From: Casuarina equisetifolia
Taxonomy: Eukaryota; Streptophyta; Magnoliopsida; Fagales; Casuarinaceae
Assembly: GCA_028551475.1 (NCBI GenBank)
Contig: CM052356.1
Coordinates: 3,916,001-3,980,000, forward strand
Length of the DNA: 64,000 bases
Direction: 5' to 3'
The translations under genes were made by a program, and so were the position numbers. Of this stretch, positions 24,540-37,383 are shown in pieces; the stretch's first letter is position 1, and each line of letters starts with the position of its first letter. Below the pieces are notes generated by a model. That model was not told the DNA's origin and did not search any database. It was given only the letters and a program-made list of their open reading frames with translations.

Positions 24540-25990
24540 GGATCCTAAGACTCTTATGTTGCACAAAACAAAAAGGTACTCTTATGCTGACGAATCATAG
24601 ACTAAGATATCATTAATTGAGATCATTTTTATTACCATCTACCCATTCTACATAGCAAATAAGGACTAATCTTACAAAAAATTGCAAAAGAGAAAGTTGT
24701 TGAAGGTTACAAGCACCAAGATCAAGGTCAAATAATACAGAGGTCAAGAAAATAAACCTAAATAAATGGAAGTGGGTCTAGCTCAATGCAAAATTGGAAG
24801 CCTAAAAAAGGTACAATCATGTGCCATATTACTGTATGAAACAATCATGTATCAACAAACTTAACCATTACAGGAGGGGGAATGAACAATCATGCCATGT
24901 AAGCCTAACGCCCATCGCATAAGACATTTTGTTTGGTAAAAGGCTTAATACTAGAATGTTTTGTCCATCATCGTATTTGGATCCAGGAAACAAAATCGAA
25001 ATGTTTTATTCTAATTTCTTACCCAAAATATATGAACATTCGCAAAATGGAGGATTATAAATGGAAAGTGAAAAGAAAGTAAAATCGATACAAGTTAAAG
25101 CAGAAACCATCAATTTTTGTAACTTCTTTAGCCTTCATTCTCTGTGTGTCACGCTTTCACTATAAGTGTCTTTTTCATATATTCATTCAATTTCTTTTTT
25201 AGTCATTTCTTTCTCTTTCTTTCTTAATTTGTGGATCCTAAGACTCTTATGCTTTAAGGAACAAAGAGGTACTTTTATGCTGATTGAATCATAGACTAAG
25301 ATATCATTAATTGAGATCATCTTTATTACCATTTACCCATTCTACATAGTAAATAAGGACTAATCTTACAAAAATTGCAAAAGAGAGAGTTATTGAAGAT
25401 TACAAGCACTAGGATCAAGGCCTAATAATACAGAGGTCAAGAAAATAAACCTAAATAAATGGAAGTGGGTCTAGCTCAACGCGAAATTGGAAGCCTTAAA
25501 AGGGTACAATCGTGTGCCCTACCACTACATGAAACAATCATGCATCAACAAACTTGACCGTTAAGGGAAGGGGAATGTCCAATTGCCACGTAAGCCCAAC
25601 GCCCCTCACACAAGATGTTTTGTTTGCCAGAAGGGTTAAGACTAGAATGTTTTGTCCATCACCATACTTGAATCCATCAATGTTTGGAAACAAAATCCAA
25701 ATGTTCTATTCTAATTTCTTACCTAAATATATAAACATTTGCAAAACAAAGGATTACAAATGGAAAATGAAAAAGAAGCAAAATCAATACAAGTTAAAGA
25801 AGAAACCATCAAATTTTGTAGCTTCTTCGACTTTCATTCTCTGTTTATCACGCTCTCATTGTAACTGTCTTTTTCATACATTCATTCAACTTTCTTTTTA
25901 ATCATCTCTTTCTCTTTCTTTTTCAATCTATGGATCCCAAGACTTTTACGCTCCAAGGAAAAAAAAGGTACTCTTATGCTGATTGAATCT
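24540..25990. repeat. Tandem duplication, ~695 bp period, 2.1 copies
   Basis: The string ggatcctaagactctta or a close variant starts at 24,540, 25,232 and 25,932, giving periods of 692 and 700 bp. The first two copies are near-identical over long stretches (for example tagactaagatatcattaat and cagaggtcaagaaaataaac), and the third stops after ~60 bp. No family was recognised. Open frames within differ between copies, so coding is unlikely. The low divergence suggests a more recent event than most in this window. Confidence 0.85.
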
Positions 25991-26700
25991 TGTTGTCTTT
26001 TTTGTTTCTCAAAGCAAAGGCGCTTGATCCTTGTATTATTATTTTGACTAAGACAACTGTTGTAATCAAAACACCCATGCTCCCCTTCAGAGTTCTTTGT
26101 CATCTCTTAACTTCTCCTCCCTTCCTTTTAGTTTGCACAATCCTTTTTCTCAACTAAATAGGCCATTACTTTCTTTCCCTCCTTCATTGAATACAGTGAC
26201 AAAACCCGTACATTATGTTCACCGAAAGCCTAGATGAAAGTGCTATCAAGTGGATCAAGCATGTATCTTTTTTCCACGGTCTCTTGCGCTTTAATTGTGT
26301 CTTAAGGATAAATTTTAGGTAAATACGGATTGTATGACTATCTTTTTGGCTCTAGATTCTTCTTTTGGTCCTGGGAATCATTTCTACTGCCCTTCTTGTT
26401 GTGGAGGAAAAAGATCATTGTTCTCTATCTGTAAATTGTTAGTCTTCTTGTGAATCATTCCCGTGTTACTAATTTTTTCCTAATAGTCCCCGTGGTAAAA
26501 GAAGAAAAGCGAGAACTGAGAGAAGAAAAGCTCTGAGGCTCTTTCCTGTATTAACTCACAGAGTGAATCGATGCTTACAACTGATCCTTTGGGCCATTCA
26601 AATAGATTTATAGAGGAAGGGAGAGAAAGGTAAAATATCTATGCAATTTTTATTACAAAGCGAGAATACAGGACAACAATGGGGAGAAAATGTTTTGTGA
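25991..26700. other. Spacer, possible Copia 3' flank
   Basis: No gene was recognised. Because the Copia RNase H end just to the right is on the minus strand, its 3' LTR would lie here, around 26,430-26,700. A segment with gaagaaaagcgagaactgag and cacagagtgaatcgatg is plausible LTR-like sequence, but no second copy exists in the window to confirm it. Confidence 0.35.
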
Positions 26701-26703
26701 GAA

Positions 26704-27040
26704 TCATGTGGCTGCAACTGTATGTGGGGATGTGGCTCGCTGAGTCGTGATCTGACTTGGGGCTGAGGTGTCTGTGATGTAAGTGAAGCAGCATCGTTCT
26801 GTAGAGCTGTGGGTGTGATCATGCAGCTCGTCCTTATGGCAATCTTTTTCAGTCCCCTTCAAACTTGGGATGCGGATAATGCTGAGTTTGCAGCAAAAAG
26901 ACTGGAAGCTGGATTTAGCTAGGGGCTTTATTAAAGCATCAACAAGCCGTCGAGAGGTTGGAATATGTTTTGTGATGAGTAGGTTAAGCACAACTTTTTT
27001 GCGCATAAAGTGGAATTCTATTTCCACGTGTTTTGTAGGA
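26704..27040 (-). mobile_element. Ty1/Copia RNase H C-terminal fragment
   Basis: A minus-strand frame of ~107 codons opens with MEIEFHFMRKKVVLNLL and continues with ITKHIPTSRRLVDALIKPLA, the characteristic end of Copia polyproteins (-IE-D-HFVR--V, then -T--QLAD-FTKPL). It then runs into FCCKLSIIRIPS. Only the tail of the element is present. Confidence 0.85.
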
Positions 27041-27821
27041 GTCTAAATTCTAGTTGATTTCGAATATGAGATTAAGTAGTTTTAGGAAATGGCTAAAGCT
27101 CAGTCACTTTAAGAATCTAAAACCTAGTTGTTTTGGGAATCCAAAATCCATTCATATTGGGCTAAGAATTATGTTATAAATAAAGGGCAAAGGAGAAGGG
27201 TAGAGTCACGCTTATTAAAGAAATTCAAACCTTGACTTGGCCTTTATAATTGAGGAAGCTTTAAGTTCCTAATCTTAATAAGTTGTGTATTGCTTTCTTC
27301 TTATAAGTTGTTGTTCTATTTGAGTTTTAATATAATTTGGTATTTTGTATTCTTTAGTGTTTACTTTGGTTCTAAAAGCACAACCCTAGTCCTAGGGTTG
27401 TGATAGATTTGTAGTTAGTGTGGATTTTGGTTGCTCTCTTTGAGATTATGGTTTTTGTTGTTTGTATGAGGCCATGTTCTTTTTATTCTGATTTTCAGAA
27501 AATGTCTGACATTTCCTATTAAACTCTTTTAATTGATTGTTTCATTGCTTATTGCAATTTTAAATATGTCTTTCAATACTTGTTGGTTTTTTAAGGTTTT
27601 GTTCTCGCATTTGTATTCATTCTTCGCCTCTTCCCTTGGATTTCCTCAACAGATTGCTCATGGCATCTTGTCGTTTTGTGTGCCTCACAAAAACCGGTAT
27701 GCAATAGGTAGTTCTTGTTGCTGATTCATTTGGCTTTGAAAATTAAGCACCAAGCAGTCCAAATTCTTTCGATATTGAGCTTTTTTTTCTAACAAATGAA
27801 CCATTTATTTAGTTCTTATAG
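27041..27821. other. Spacer before VPE exons
   Basis: AT-rich sequence with no recognised exon. A plus-strand frame at 27,533-27,724 includes an intron-acceptor-like ttcctcaacag at 27,643-27,653, but the peptide after it did not match the expected preceding VPE exon. Upstream VPE exons therefore seem to be absent or too degraded to see. Confidence 0.4.
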
Positions 27822-28396
27822 ACTACAGGGACATGACAATTATGAACCAGAAAGATGCAAAGCTTTTCCACCTAATGCAAAGGGTAAGTTTCAATGATAG
27901 TTGATGTTTAGTCTAAAAAGTGTTCTAAGTTCTTGACTCTTATACAATCCATTTGCTTTTTGCCTTATAGTATTGGAAATCACAAAATAACACAGAAAAG
28001 AGAGAAAACATTAAGCAAATAACTGAGTTTACGAGGTACAAATTTCACTTGGAGGGCAGTGTGGAATTGATTGGAACGTTTCTATATGGACCTGAGGAAG
28101 GTCCTTCCATCTTGAATCGCAAGAGAATACCTTCTATTGATGATCTGGAATGTGTGGAATCAACGGTAAAAAGAATATTTATTTGTATTTTATTTAAATT
28201 TTCATAATTTTGTGATAAAGTTTTTTGTTTGCCTGAGTCTTAAGACCCTATTTGATCTCAAGTTCAGTTGTTCGAAAAATATTGTGGTTCTTTGGGAGAT
28301 ATCTTGAAATACCACCTTGCGTTCGCCAATATCTGCAACAGTGGTGTCTCTCGGGCCTCGGTGGAAGAAGCTTGTATAGCTGCTTGTAGTGGCTAG
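27822..28396 (+). pseudogene. VPE: Vacuolar processing enzyme (legumain) C-terminal exons
   Basis: Legumain-type asparaginyl endopeptidases mature vacuolar proteins and take part in vacuole-mediated cell death. Three plus-strand exons with good GT-AG borders match the C-terminal prodomain: 27,822-27,883 (MNQKDAKLFHLMQR), 27,971-28,165 (HLEGSVELIGTFLYGPEEGP, DDLECVEST) and 28,268-28,396 (FEKYCGSLGDILKYHLAFAN, SGVSRASVEEACIAACSG, stop TAG at 28,394). The frames join correctly and contain no stop. The catalytic domain (Cys-His dyad) is missing upstream, where Copia and spacer sequence are found instead. It is a truncated gene and not an active protease. Confidence 0.85.
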
Positions 28397-28893
28397 GAAT
28401 CAAGTTATTAGCAACCTACCTGTTGAGGATATAGTGCTTAATTAAAAAATAAATGCTAATTTTAGAAATACAGTGTGATAAAAGTGTAAACTCCTTTGAA
28501 ATGCTAGTTTTTACTTGTGAATGTTTTTAATCATGCTAAGATTGGCCTTGAATTTATAAGACGTTAAAAGCTTATTTTATATTAGTTGACATTTCTATAT
28601 GAATTTCCTTATGCAACAGATTATGTTCTTTGTTGATTTTTTGGACTTGAAATTCTCAACTCAGCCTAAGGCAAAACCAATGCTTCTTTCATGGTAGCAT
28701 CTTCTTAGAAGTTGAACTTCCAACCTTAACCTAGATATAACTTGTGTGGGTGCTTCAGTGAATTTTTTTTTTTCCTGTTGTCTTTTAAATTGGAATTGGT
28801 ATTATTGTTTTATTTTGTAGAGGTGCTGTTTCTAAAAGACTATTTTGTTGATAGCAATTGGAGAGACTTGACAAATTTGGGATTAAGAGTCTT
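28397..28893. other. VPE 3' flank up to satellite
   Basis: AT-rich sequence following the VPE stop codon, perhaps its 3' untranslated region. No other feature is seen. The satellite starts at 28,894 without any visible target duplication. Confidence 0.5.
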
Positions 28894-31800
28894 TTGAATC
28901 AAGCCACTAATTTAAAATTGATCAACAAACTTAAATCATATTGTCTATTTGAAAATCATATGGAAGACTTTAATCTAATCATTGGATCTACAAGTTGTAA
29001 GTATAAAATCGAATTTTAGATTTAAATTCCAACATTTAAATTTAAAAATAAACTAAAAGATTTAAGCAGCTATTAATTTAAAAGTCAATATGCATATTCA
29101 AATTAGACCAATGATTTAAATCATAAAGTTGATTTAAAAGTCATATGACATATTTAAATCAAGCCATTAGATTTAAAATCTAAAAATTTCAAATCATGTT
29201 TGAAATTTAAATTCTAACCATCGGATTTAAAAATAAACTAGAAGATTTAAATGGGGTTGTTAATTTAGAAATCAATATGTAAATTAAAATCAAGTAGTTG
29301 ATGTAAAATTGATCAGTAAATTTTCTGTTTTCAAAATGTATACCATATTGAAATTCAAATAGTTGGATTAAGAAATAAATTGGAAGATTTAAATCCTTTA
29401 GCCGTTAATATAAAAATTAATATGCCTATTTAAACGAAGCCATTGATTTAAAAATTGATAAGCCAATTTTAAAATCTTATGCCACATTTTAATCCAAACA
29501 ATTTGAATTTAGAAGCAAATGCAAAGATTTAAAGTTTATCGTCAATTTAAGATTTAAATCTTTTGATTTATTTTTAATTTCAACTATTTGGATTTAATGG
29601 TGGCATACAATTTTAGAATCAAATGTTAAGATTTAAATTTTCTGATTAGTTTTAAATCAATGGCTTCATTTAAATAAGCATATTAATTTTTATATTAACG
29701 GCGAGAGGACTACATTCAATTTGAAAATTGTTTGGTAGACTTAAATCTAGGAATAGAATCTAAAATCTATAGGTTTAAAATCAAATTTTAGATTAAAAAT
29801 ACAAATGTTGGATGTATAATAACCCAAAAGATTTAACTTATCCTGTTAACTTAAACATTTCAACAAACTTAAATCATATTGTGTATTTGAAAATCATATG
29901 GAAGACTTAAATCTAATCATTGGATCTACAAGTTGTAAGTATAAAATTGAATTTTAGATTTAAATTCCAACATTTAAATTTAAAAATAAACCAAAAGATT
30001 TAAGCAGCTATTAATTTAAAAGTCAATATGCATATTCAAATTAGACCAATGATTTAAATCATAAAGTTGATTTAAAAGTCATATGACATATTTAAATCAA
30101 GCCATTAGATTTAAGATCTAAAAATTTCAAATCATGTTTAAAATTTAAATTCCAACCATCGGATTTAAAAATAAACTAGAAGATTTAAATGGGGTTGTTA
30201 ATTTAGAAATCAATATGTAAATTAAAATCAAGTAGTTGATGTAAAATTGATCAGTAAATTTTCCGTTTTCAAGATGTATACCATATTTAAATTCAAATAA
30301 TTGGATTAAGAAATAAATTGGAAGATTTAAATCCTTTAGCCGATAATATAAAAATTAATATGCCTATTTAAATGAAGCCATTGATTTAAAAATTGATCAG
30401 CCAATTTTAAAATCTTATGACACATTTAAATCCAAACAATTTGAATTTAGAAACAAATGCAAAGATTTAAAGTTAATCGTCAATTTAAGATTTAAATCTT
30501 TTGATTTATTTTTAATTTTAACTATTTGGATTTAAATGTGACATACGATTTTAGAATCAAAAGGTAAGATTTAAATTTTCTGATTAGTTTTAAATCATGG
30601 GCTTCATTTAAATAAGCATATTAATTTTTATATTAACGGCGGGAGGACTACATTCAATTTGAAAATTGTATGGTAGATTTAAATCTAGGAATTGGATCTA
30701 AAATCTATAGGTTTAAAATCAAATTTTAGATTAAAAATACAAATGTTGGATGTATAATAACCCAAAAGATTTAACTTATCTTGTTAACTTAAACATTGAT
30801 CTGCATATTTGAATCAAGCCACTAATTTAAAATTGATCAACAAACTTAAATCATATTGTCTATTTGAAAATCATATGGAAGACTTTAATCTAATCATTGG
30901 ATCTACAAGTTGTAAGTATAAAATCAAATTTTAGATTTAAATTCTAACATTTAAATTTAAAAATAAACCAAAAGATTTAAGCAGCTATTAATTTAAAAGT
31001 CAATATACATATTCAAATTAGACCAATGATTTAAATCATAAAGTTGATTTAAAAGTCATATGACATATTTAAATCAAGCCATTAGATTTAAAATCTAAAA
31101 ATTTCAAATCATGTTTAAAATTTAAATTCCAACCATCGGATTTAAAAATAAACTAGAAGATTTAAATGGGGTTGTTAATTTAGAAATCAATATGTAAATT
31201 AAAATCAAGTAGTTGATGTAAAATTGATCAGTAAATTTTCTGTTTTCAAAATGTATACCATATTTAAATTCAAATAGTTGGATTAAGAAATAAATTGGAA
31301 GATTTAAATCCTTTAGCCGTTAATATAAAAATTAATATGCCTATTTAAACGAAGCCATTGATTTAAAAATTGATAAGCCAATTTTAAAATCTTATGCCAC
31401 ATTTAAATCCAAACAATTTGAATTTAGAAACAAATGGAAAAATTTAAAGTTAATCGTCAATTTAAGATTTAAATCTTTTGATTTATTTTTAATTTCAACT
31501 ATTTGGATTTAAATGTGGCATACGATTTTAGAATCAAATGGTAAGATTTAAATTTTCTGATTAGTTTTAAATCAATGGCTTCATTTAAATAAGCATATTA
31601 ATTTTTATATTAACGGCGGGGGGACTACATTCAATTTGAAAATTGTATGGTAGACTTAAATCTAGGAATTGGATCTAAAATTTATCGGTTTAAAATCAAA
31701 TTTTAGATTAAAAATACAAATGTTGGATGTATAATAACCGAAAAGATTTAACTTATCCTGTTAACTTAAACATTGATATGCATATTTGAATCAAACCACT

Positions 31801-33000
31801 AATTTAAAATTGATCAACAAACTTAAATCATATTGTCTATTTAAAAATCATATGGAAGACTTCAATCTAATCATTGGATCTACAAGTTGTAAGTATAAAA
31901 TCGAATTTTAGATTTAAATTGTAACATTTAAATTTAAAAATAAACCAAAAGATTTAAGCAGCTATTAATTTAAAAGTCAATATGCATATTCAAATTAGAC
32001 TAATGGTTTAAGTCATAAAGTTGATTTAAAAGTCATATGACATATTTAAATCAAGCCATTAGATTTAAAATCTAAAAATTTCAAATCATGTTTAAAATTT
32101 GAAAATCATATGGAAGACTTAAATCCAATCATTGGATCTACAAGTTGTAAGCATAAAATCAAATTTTAGTTTTAAATTCCAACATTTAAATTTAAAAATA
32201 AACCAAAGGATTTAAGCAACTATTAATTTAAAATTCAATATGCATATTCAAATTAGACCAATGATTTAAATCATAAAGTTGATTTAAAAGTCATATGACA
32301 TATTTAAATCAAGCCATTAGATTTAAAATCTAAAAATTTCAAATCATGTTTAAAATTTAAATTCCAACCATCGGATTTAAAAATAAACTAGAAGATTTAA
32401 ATGGGGTTGTTAATTTAGAAATCAATATGTAAATTAAAATCAAGTAGTTGATGTAAAATTGATCAGTAAATTTTCTGTTTTCAAATTGTATACCATATTT
32501 AAATTCAAACAATTGGATTAAGAAATAAATTGGAAGGTTTAAATCCTTTAGCCGTTAATATAAAAATTAATATGCGTATTTAAATGAAGCCATTGATTTA
32601 AAAATTGATCAGCCAATTTTAAAATCTTATGCCACATTTAAATCCAAACAATTTGAATTTAGAAACAAATGAAAAGATTTAAAGTTAATCGTCAATTTAA
32701 GATTTAAATCTTTTGATTTATTTTTAATTTCAACTATTTGGATTTAAATGTGGCATACGATTTTAGAATCGAGGACTACATTCAATTTGAAAATTGTATG
32801 GTAGACTTAAATCTAGGAATTGGATCTAAAATCTATAGGTTTAAAATCACATTTTAGATTAAAAATATAAATGTTGGATGTATAATAACCCAAAAGATTT
32901 AACTTATCCTGTTAACTTAAACATTGATATGCATATTTAAATCAAGCCACTAATTTAAAATTGATCAACAAACTTAAATCATATTGTCTATTTAAAAATC
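28894..33000. repeat. AT-rich satellite array 2 (same family and orientation)
   Basis: This is the same satellite as at 1-5,324, on the same strand and nearly identical by eye. The unit landmark occurs at 29568, 30506, 31483 and 32718, giving spacings of 938, 977 and 1235 bp. The last equals one 977 bp unit plus one 258 bp module. The array begins mid-unit at tttgaatcaagcc, about 500 bp after the stop codon of the VPE fragment. It contains an internal deletion near 32,770 and ends mid-unit at 33,000 against GC-richer, unrelated sequence. No genes are seen inside. Confidence 0.95.
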
Positions 33001-33469
33001 AGGCTGATTCTGGACTGGGCCTCAGGCTCACGGGTCTGGGTCATGTGCTAGTGAATGGGTTTGGTATGTGTGCATGGGTTGGGCTGTACCCGGATCACGT
33101 GCATAGCAACTGGGTCGTGCACAATGGGCTCACCTCTCTACGTATACCTAGTCAAGTTTTTTGGGCTCTATTCGATTATTTATTTACAAGAAAGTTTATA
33201 TATTAATTTTCTTATAGAACAAATAATAACAAGAATATTTATTCAGACTTCTTTTTATATAAAGCTTTCATAAGTGTAGACAATAATATTATTATTTGAT
33301 ATCACAATTTATATAGCATCTATTTCTTATATTTATTTTGCCCACAAATCATGGAAAACATTTATACATTAATTCCAAAATATTTTGTTACATTAGAGTT
33401 CATTTTCAACTAATATGTTCTTTTTCCTTTTTTCATCATCAAAATAGTAAATGACAATATTTCTAACAT
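33001..33469. other. Possible LTR-like flank
   Basis: The first ~175 bp are GC-rich (ggactgggcctcaggctcac), in sharp contrast with the satellite on the left. AT-rich sequence then leads to a tggtatcaaagg string at 33,481. That string resembles an initiator-Met-tRNA primer-binding site (tggtatcagagc), so part of this stretch could be a degraded 5' LTR. No second copy was found. Confidence 0.35.
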
Positions 33470-33790
33470 TTGCAACATTTTGGTATCAAAGGTTGGTGTA
33501 GATGACCAACTAGATAGATTTGACACAATTATGGAATCAACTTCATAAGGAAGGAGCAAAAGTGAGACCAACAAAGAAATTGATGCTCTCAAAGACATGT
33601 TTCATCAACTAATGTCTACAATAAATACAAAGATTGATAAGATACAAGTTAAGATAAGAACCTGCCTCAAGAAAGTCAAAAGTTCCATAGGTAGGACAAT
33701 AGAAAAGGATAACCATCCAAATGGAGGTGGAAACTTATAGAGTCAAATTAGGCCTAGGGTTCTCAAGCTTGCAAATAGATCTCAATATCA
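33470..33790 (+). mobile_element. Retroelement gag-like remnant
   Basis: After the primer-binding-like tggtatcaaagg, the plus strand reads a broken frame with DDQLDRFDTIMEST, then KEIDALKDMFHQLMSTINTK, then RPRVLKLA. This order (coiled-coil-like start, then a -R--KL-FP-F-like motif) is typical of Gypsy gag. Stops interrupt it and nothing further downstream of the element is clear. Confidence 0.4.
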
Positions 33791-34269
33791 ATAAATATTT
33801 CATTCCTTATGTTCAAGCATAGAGACATCATGTTTTGGTAAGTAGTAAATGTAGAAACAACATTTATTAGGATGCCTTTATTATTGCTAGTAATATATTC
33901 ATCTATCTTAATCAAGTGCCTTTTTGATCTCTTTTTAGTAGCAACATGAAAATAATGGCATAAAATAGTTTGAACCTCAAGGGACAAGGCATCTAAAGAA
34001 ACATATATTGTTGGGACCTTCGGCACCTACCACTTTTCCAAAAGCTTAAGTTGATGGCAAGGGTGCATTCTATATTCCTTGACAATAACTAAGCATTAGT
34101 GTCCATGGGCTTAGTAGCCACCCATTGGCCCTCGTTGTGTAGTATGCACAAACATTTATAACTTTATAGTAGGTTCAAGTGTAACTGCTAGTAGCCTAAT
34201 TGCAAGCTTGAAAACCTCCATGGTACACAAAGGCAAGGATTCATTAAGGATTCATAAAAATTAAAGCAA

Positions 34270-35220
34270 GTATTTATTCAATTTAGTCCATAGTTTCTCA
34301 TAAGATAAATCCTTTCAATGACTTAATGTATTTTTATTATAGGCTTTAATAACAATAAATATTAATTGGTTGTGTACCAAGATGAGCTAATCAGCTATCA
34401 ACATTGCCATATCCATGACATATGAAAAATATCTCAACTTGTTGTATACATTTGAAACTTATGAGACAAACTTTATCAAAAGCCACTTCCAAGGACTATG
34501 CAATGATAGCCCTCTTCGTTGAAAATGCTGAGCTTTTATAGTAACCTTAAAAACTAAACCATATGCAATTGTTTTTGCAACAAACCCACAAATTGGATGG
34601 CTACTATCATCGGAACTAGTAGAATAGTTTATATAAAGCTATATCTTGCCCATAAGCCCATGCTCCAGCTCATGATAGATGAACTACATCCTTGCTTTGC
34701 TTTGAGAAGAAAACCTTATCTTAGAGATTCGCAGATCACTTTTACTATGATATTCTTTTCTTTTTTTATTCCTTCTGTTTCTTTGAAGGAACAATATTCA
34801 AATGTGCATTTCACTTGAAGATGTAGCAAGTGAAGTAATTCCTATAACTATAGTTAATGAAGAATCTAGAGGACATGTTGATCATAATCCAACTAAGCCA
34901 TCAACTCAACCCCCAATGAGAAAATCTAGCAAAGAGTATTAGCCTTCATGGAAATATCCACTACACAAGTATTTCAATTTAGTCCTTACTTTCTCCCAAG
35001 ATAAATCCTCCTAATGACTCAAATGTATTTTTGTTACATACTTTCATAACAATAAACATTAATTGGTTGTACACCAAGAGAGACAATTAGTTGTTAACAT
35101 TGCCACATCCATGACAAATGAAAAATATCTCAACTTGCTGTAGACATTAAAAACCCCATAATATGAGACAAACTTTATCAAAAGTCACTTCCAAGGACCA
35201 TGCAATGATCGACATCCTAT
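34270..35220. repeat. Direct repeats ~697 bp apart
   Basis: About 240 bp at 34,270-34,520 recur at 34,970-35,220 (shared strings include caataaa-attaattggttgt and gagacaaactttatcaaaag). The copies differ by many substitutions. Between them, at about 34,860-34,930, a plus-strand piece QPPMRKSSKE resembles the linker between Copia integrase and RT, so the surroundings may be an old retroelement. Confidence 0.6.
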
Positions 35221-37383
35221 AAACCCTTTCTCGACATCCATTCTTAAAAATTTTGCTCTTCATCTTTACAGATCTTCTACAAATGGAATAGGGTAGAAAT
35301 GGCATCTTCATTTTTCCTTGTGAAGATTCCCTAGGCCATAGATGAGGTATTCATTATAGTAAGGTGTGAGAACACTAAAAGCCATCATTTTCTCACTAAC
35401 TAGAGCGTGGGGCATGTTCATACCTCCAGATTCCTTGGGATATTGTGCATTGAATCTTTAGAAGTAAGAATAATATATAAACACCATACTTGCTTATCAA
35501 AACTAGCCTTATCAACATCAAGGAACTCAACTTCATTCTCAAAAAGCAACCTTGCATCATTTTTCAAGTCATGAGGTGCAAGATCTTCTATTCCTAATTG
35601 TTTAGTGGATTTGTTCACCCTTGGATATTTTGTAACCAATTTGTTCATGCAAGGCTTAATATATATTCATTGTCTCACTTAGTTTTTTTTTTTCTCTTTT
35701 TTTTTGCTGGTTGTTTCAAAAGCTTAAGAAGCGATATTAACTTAACGTGAAGTATTTTTAGCACTACCATCTTGTATACTTATATTAAATTCTGAATTTG
35801 AATCATGTTATCTATCTCTAGGAACAAATTTTCAATGATTTGGTATTTACGTATGCCATATTTAAGCATTTTGAAAAGCAAATACTTAATGTTATCATAA
35901 ACTTCAATCATAGCACACCATTAATATTCATTGTTGCATATCTTTAACCAAAGTGAACAATCATTCTAGTTGGCCAACTCTATGGCCTAACTCAGAGTAA
36001 ATAGTAACTCATTGTGGAGGACAACCCATCCATTGAATGACCCTTATGTTCCAACAATTAGGTGGTAATTCCAAAAACTCTTGCTCTTAATAACTTATTA
36101 AAATCTTCTTCCTTGAATGTTACCATGATTTTATTCCAAATAAATGCAAATTTTTTAACTTTAACCTAATTGGATTCAATCTTTTTGAAGAATTGTCCGT
36201 GTTCATACCTCAACTTTAGTTGGTGGATAGCATCACAAAGTTTCTTCATTGATGTTATATTCTGAGGTAGTAGTTGTTCCTTTGGCATTAGGTTAAACTA
36301 TTTACACTTGCAAAAAACTAGAATTTAAAACTTAGCTATGAAATACTTCTAATTTCACTCAAATGCAAAAAAAAAAAAAAGCTAAATTGTTGCCTTAACA
36401 ATGAGGAGAAAATGACATCCAAATTTGCAAATCCATGAAATATTAGCACTATTAAAACCCATAAAAATAGAATAGCTACTTTGTTGGTTTTATTAAAAAA
36501 TTGCTCGATTGATTCTATTGAAAAACTGATGCCATTTATAATGGAAACCCTTAAGATTCAAAGGATCTCTAATGGATTGACCAAAGGCTTGATTGAAAGA
36601 AATAACTAAGTGAAAATTTCAAGGTCAATACTAAAGGCTCATTATTTAACCTAAAAGTTGATTTAAGAATTGGTGGAATCTATTATCATATAAATAAAAT
36701 TTTTAATATATTCCTTTGCAATGTGGGATTTATTGGCTACATTTTAACACATTGTTTTAGCATAATGGTTAAATTATCAAACCACTATGGTGTGACATTA
36801 AGAGGCAATGTGTGAACTCAAATCAATGAGAGCTTATAGGAGTGTTAAAAGGATTTTGGTCCAACACTATGTTAAAAGATTCATTATCCAACCAAAAAGT
36901 TGACTTAAGAGTAGCTGAAACTTATTATCATATAAACAAGACTCTTGATATATATTTTAGTAGTGTGAGACTTATCAGTCATATCTTAATGAATACAATG
37001 ATTTAGAACATTCACTAGCCCCTCCCCCAGTCCTCAACTAACAAATATTTGAGTGTAAAACCAACTTGTAATCAAGTATAACATAGGCTAATCCAAATCT
37101 TCAAGCACATTCCTAGCCCATGGAATAATAAACAAAACCAATGTGAAAAGCTTACAATAAGTGCATAGATGTGGTTGAAGGCAACCAACAATCTAGTAAT
37201 TAGATAGAACCTACACAAACAAGGTTAAGGAAAATAGCTATAGGCTCTACTAGCATATAAAGTTATTAAGATAATATAGTGTCCCTCTTATATATAAGAT
37301 GACGTAAAGAAGAAAATAAATAAACAATTTGACAAAATACAAGCAAGCCCAATGGACTTAGGATCATAATAATTTCCCTCAAG
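35221..37383. other. Degraded retroelement-like spacer
   Basis: No confident gene was found. A minus-strand frame of 76 codons at 35,418-35,648 was not recognised. Two similar blocks at about 36,635-36,760 and 36,880-36,990 (shared attatcatataaa) form another diverged direct repeat. The proximity to the Copia tail at 37,384 on the minus strand would allow this stretch to hold its 3' flank. Confidence 0.4.
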
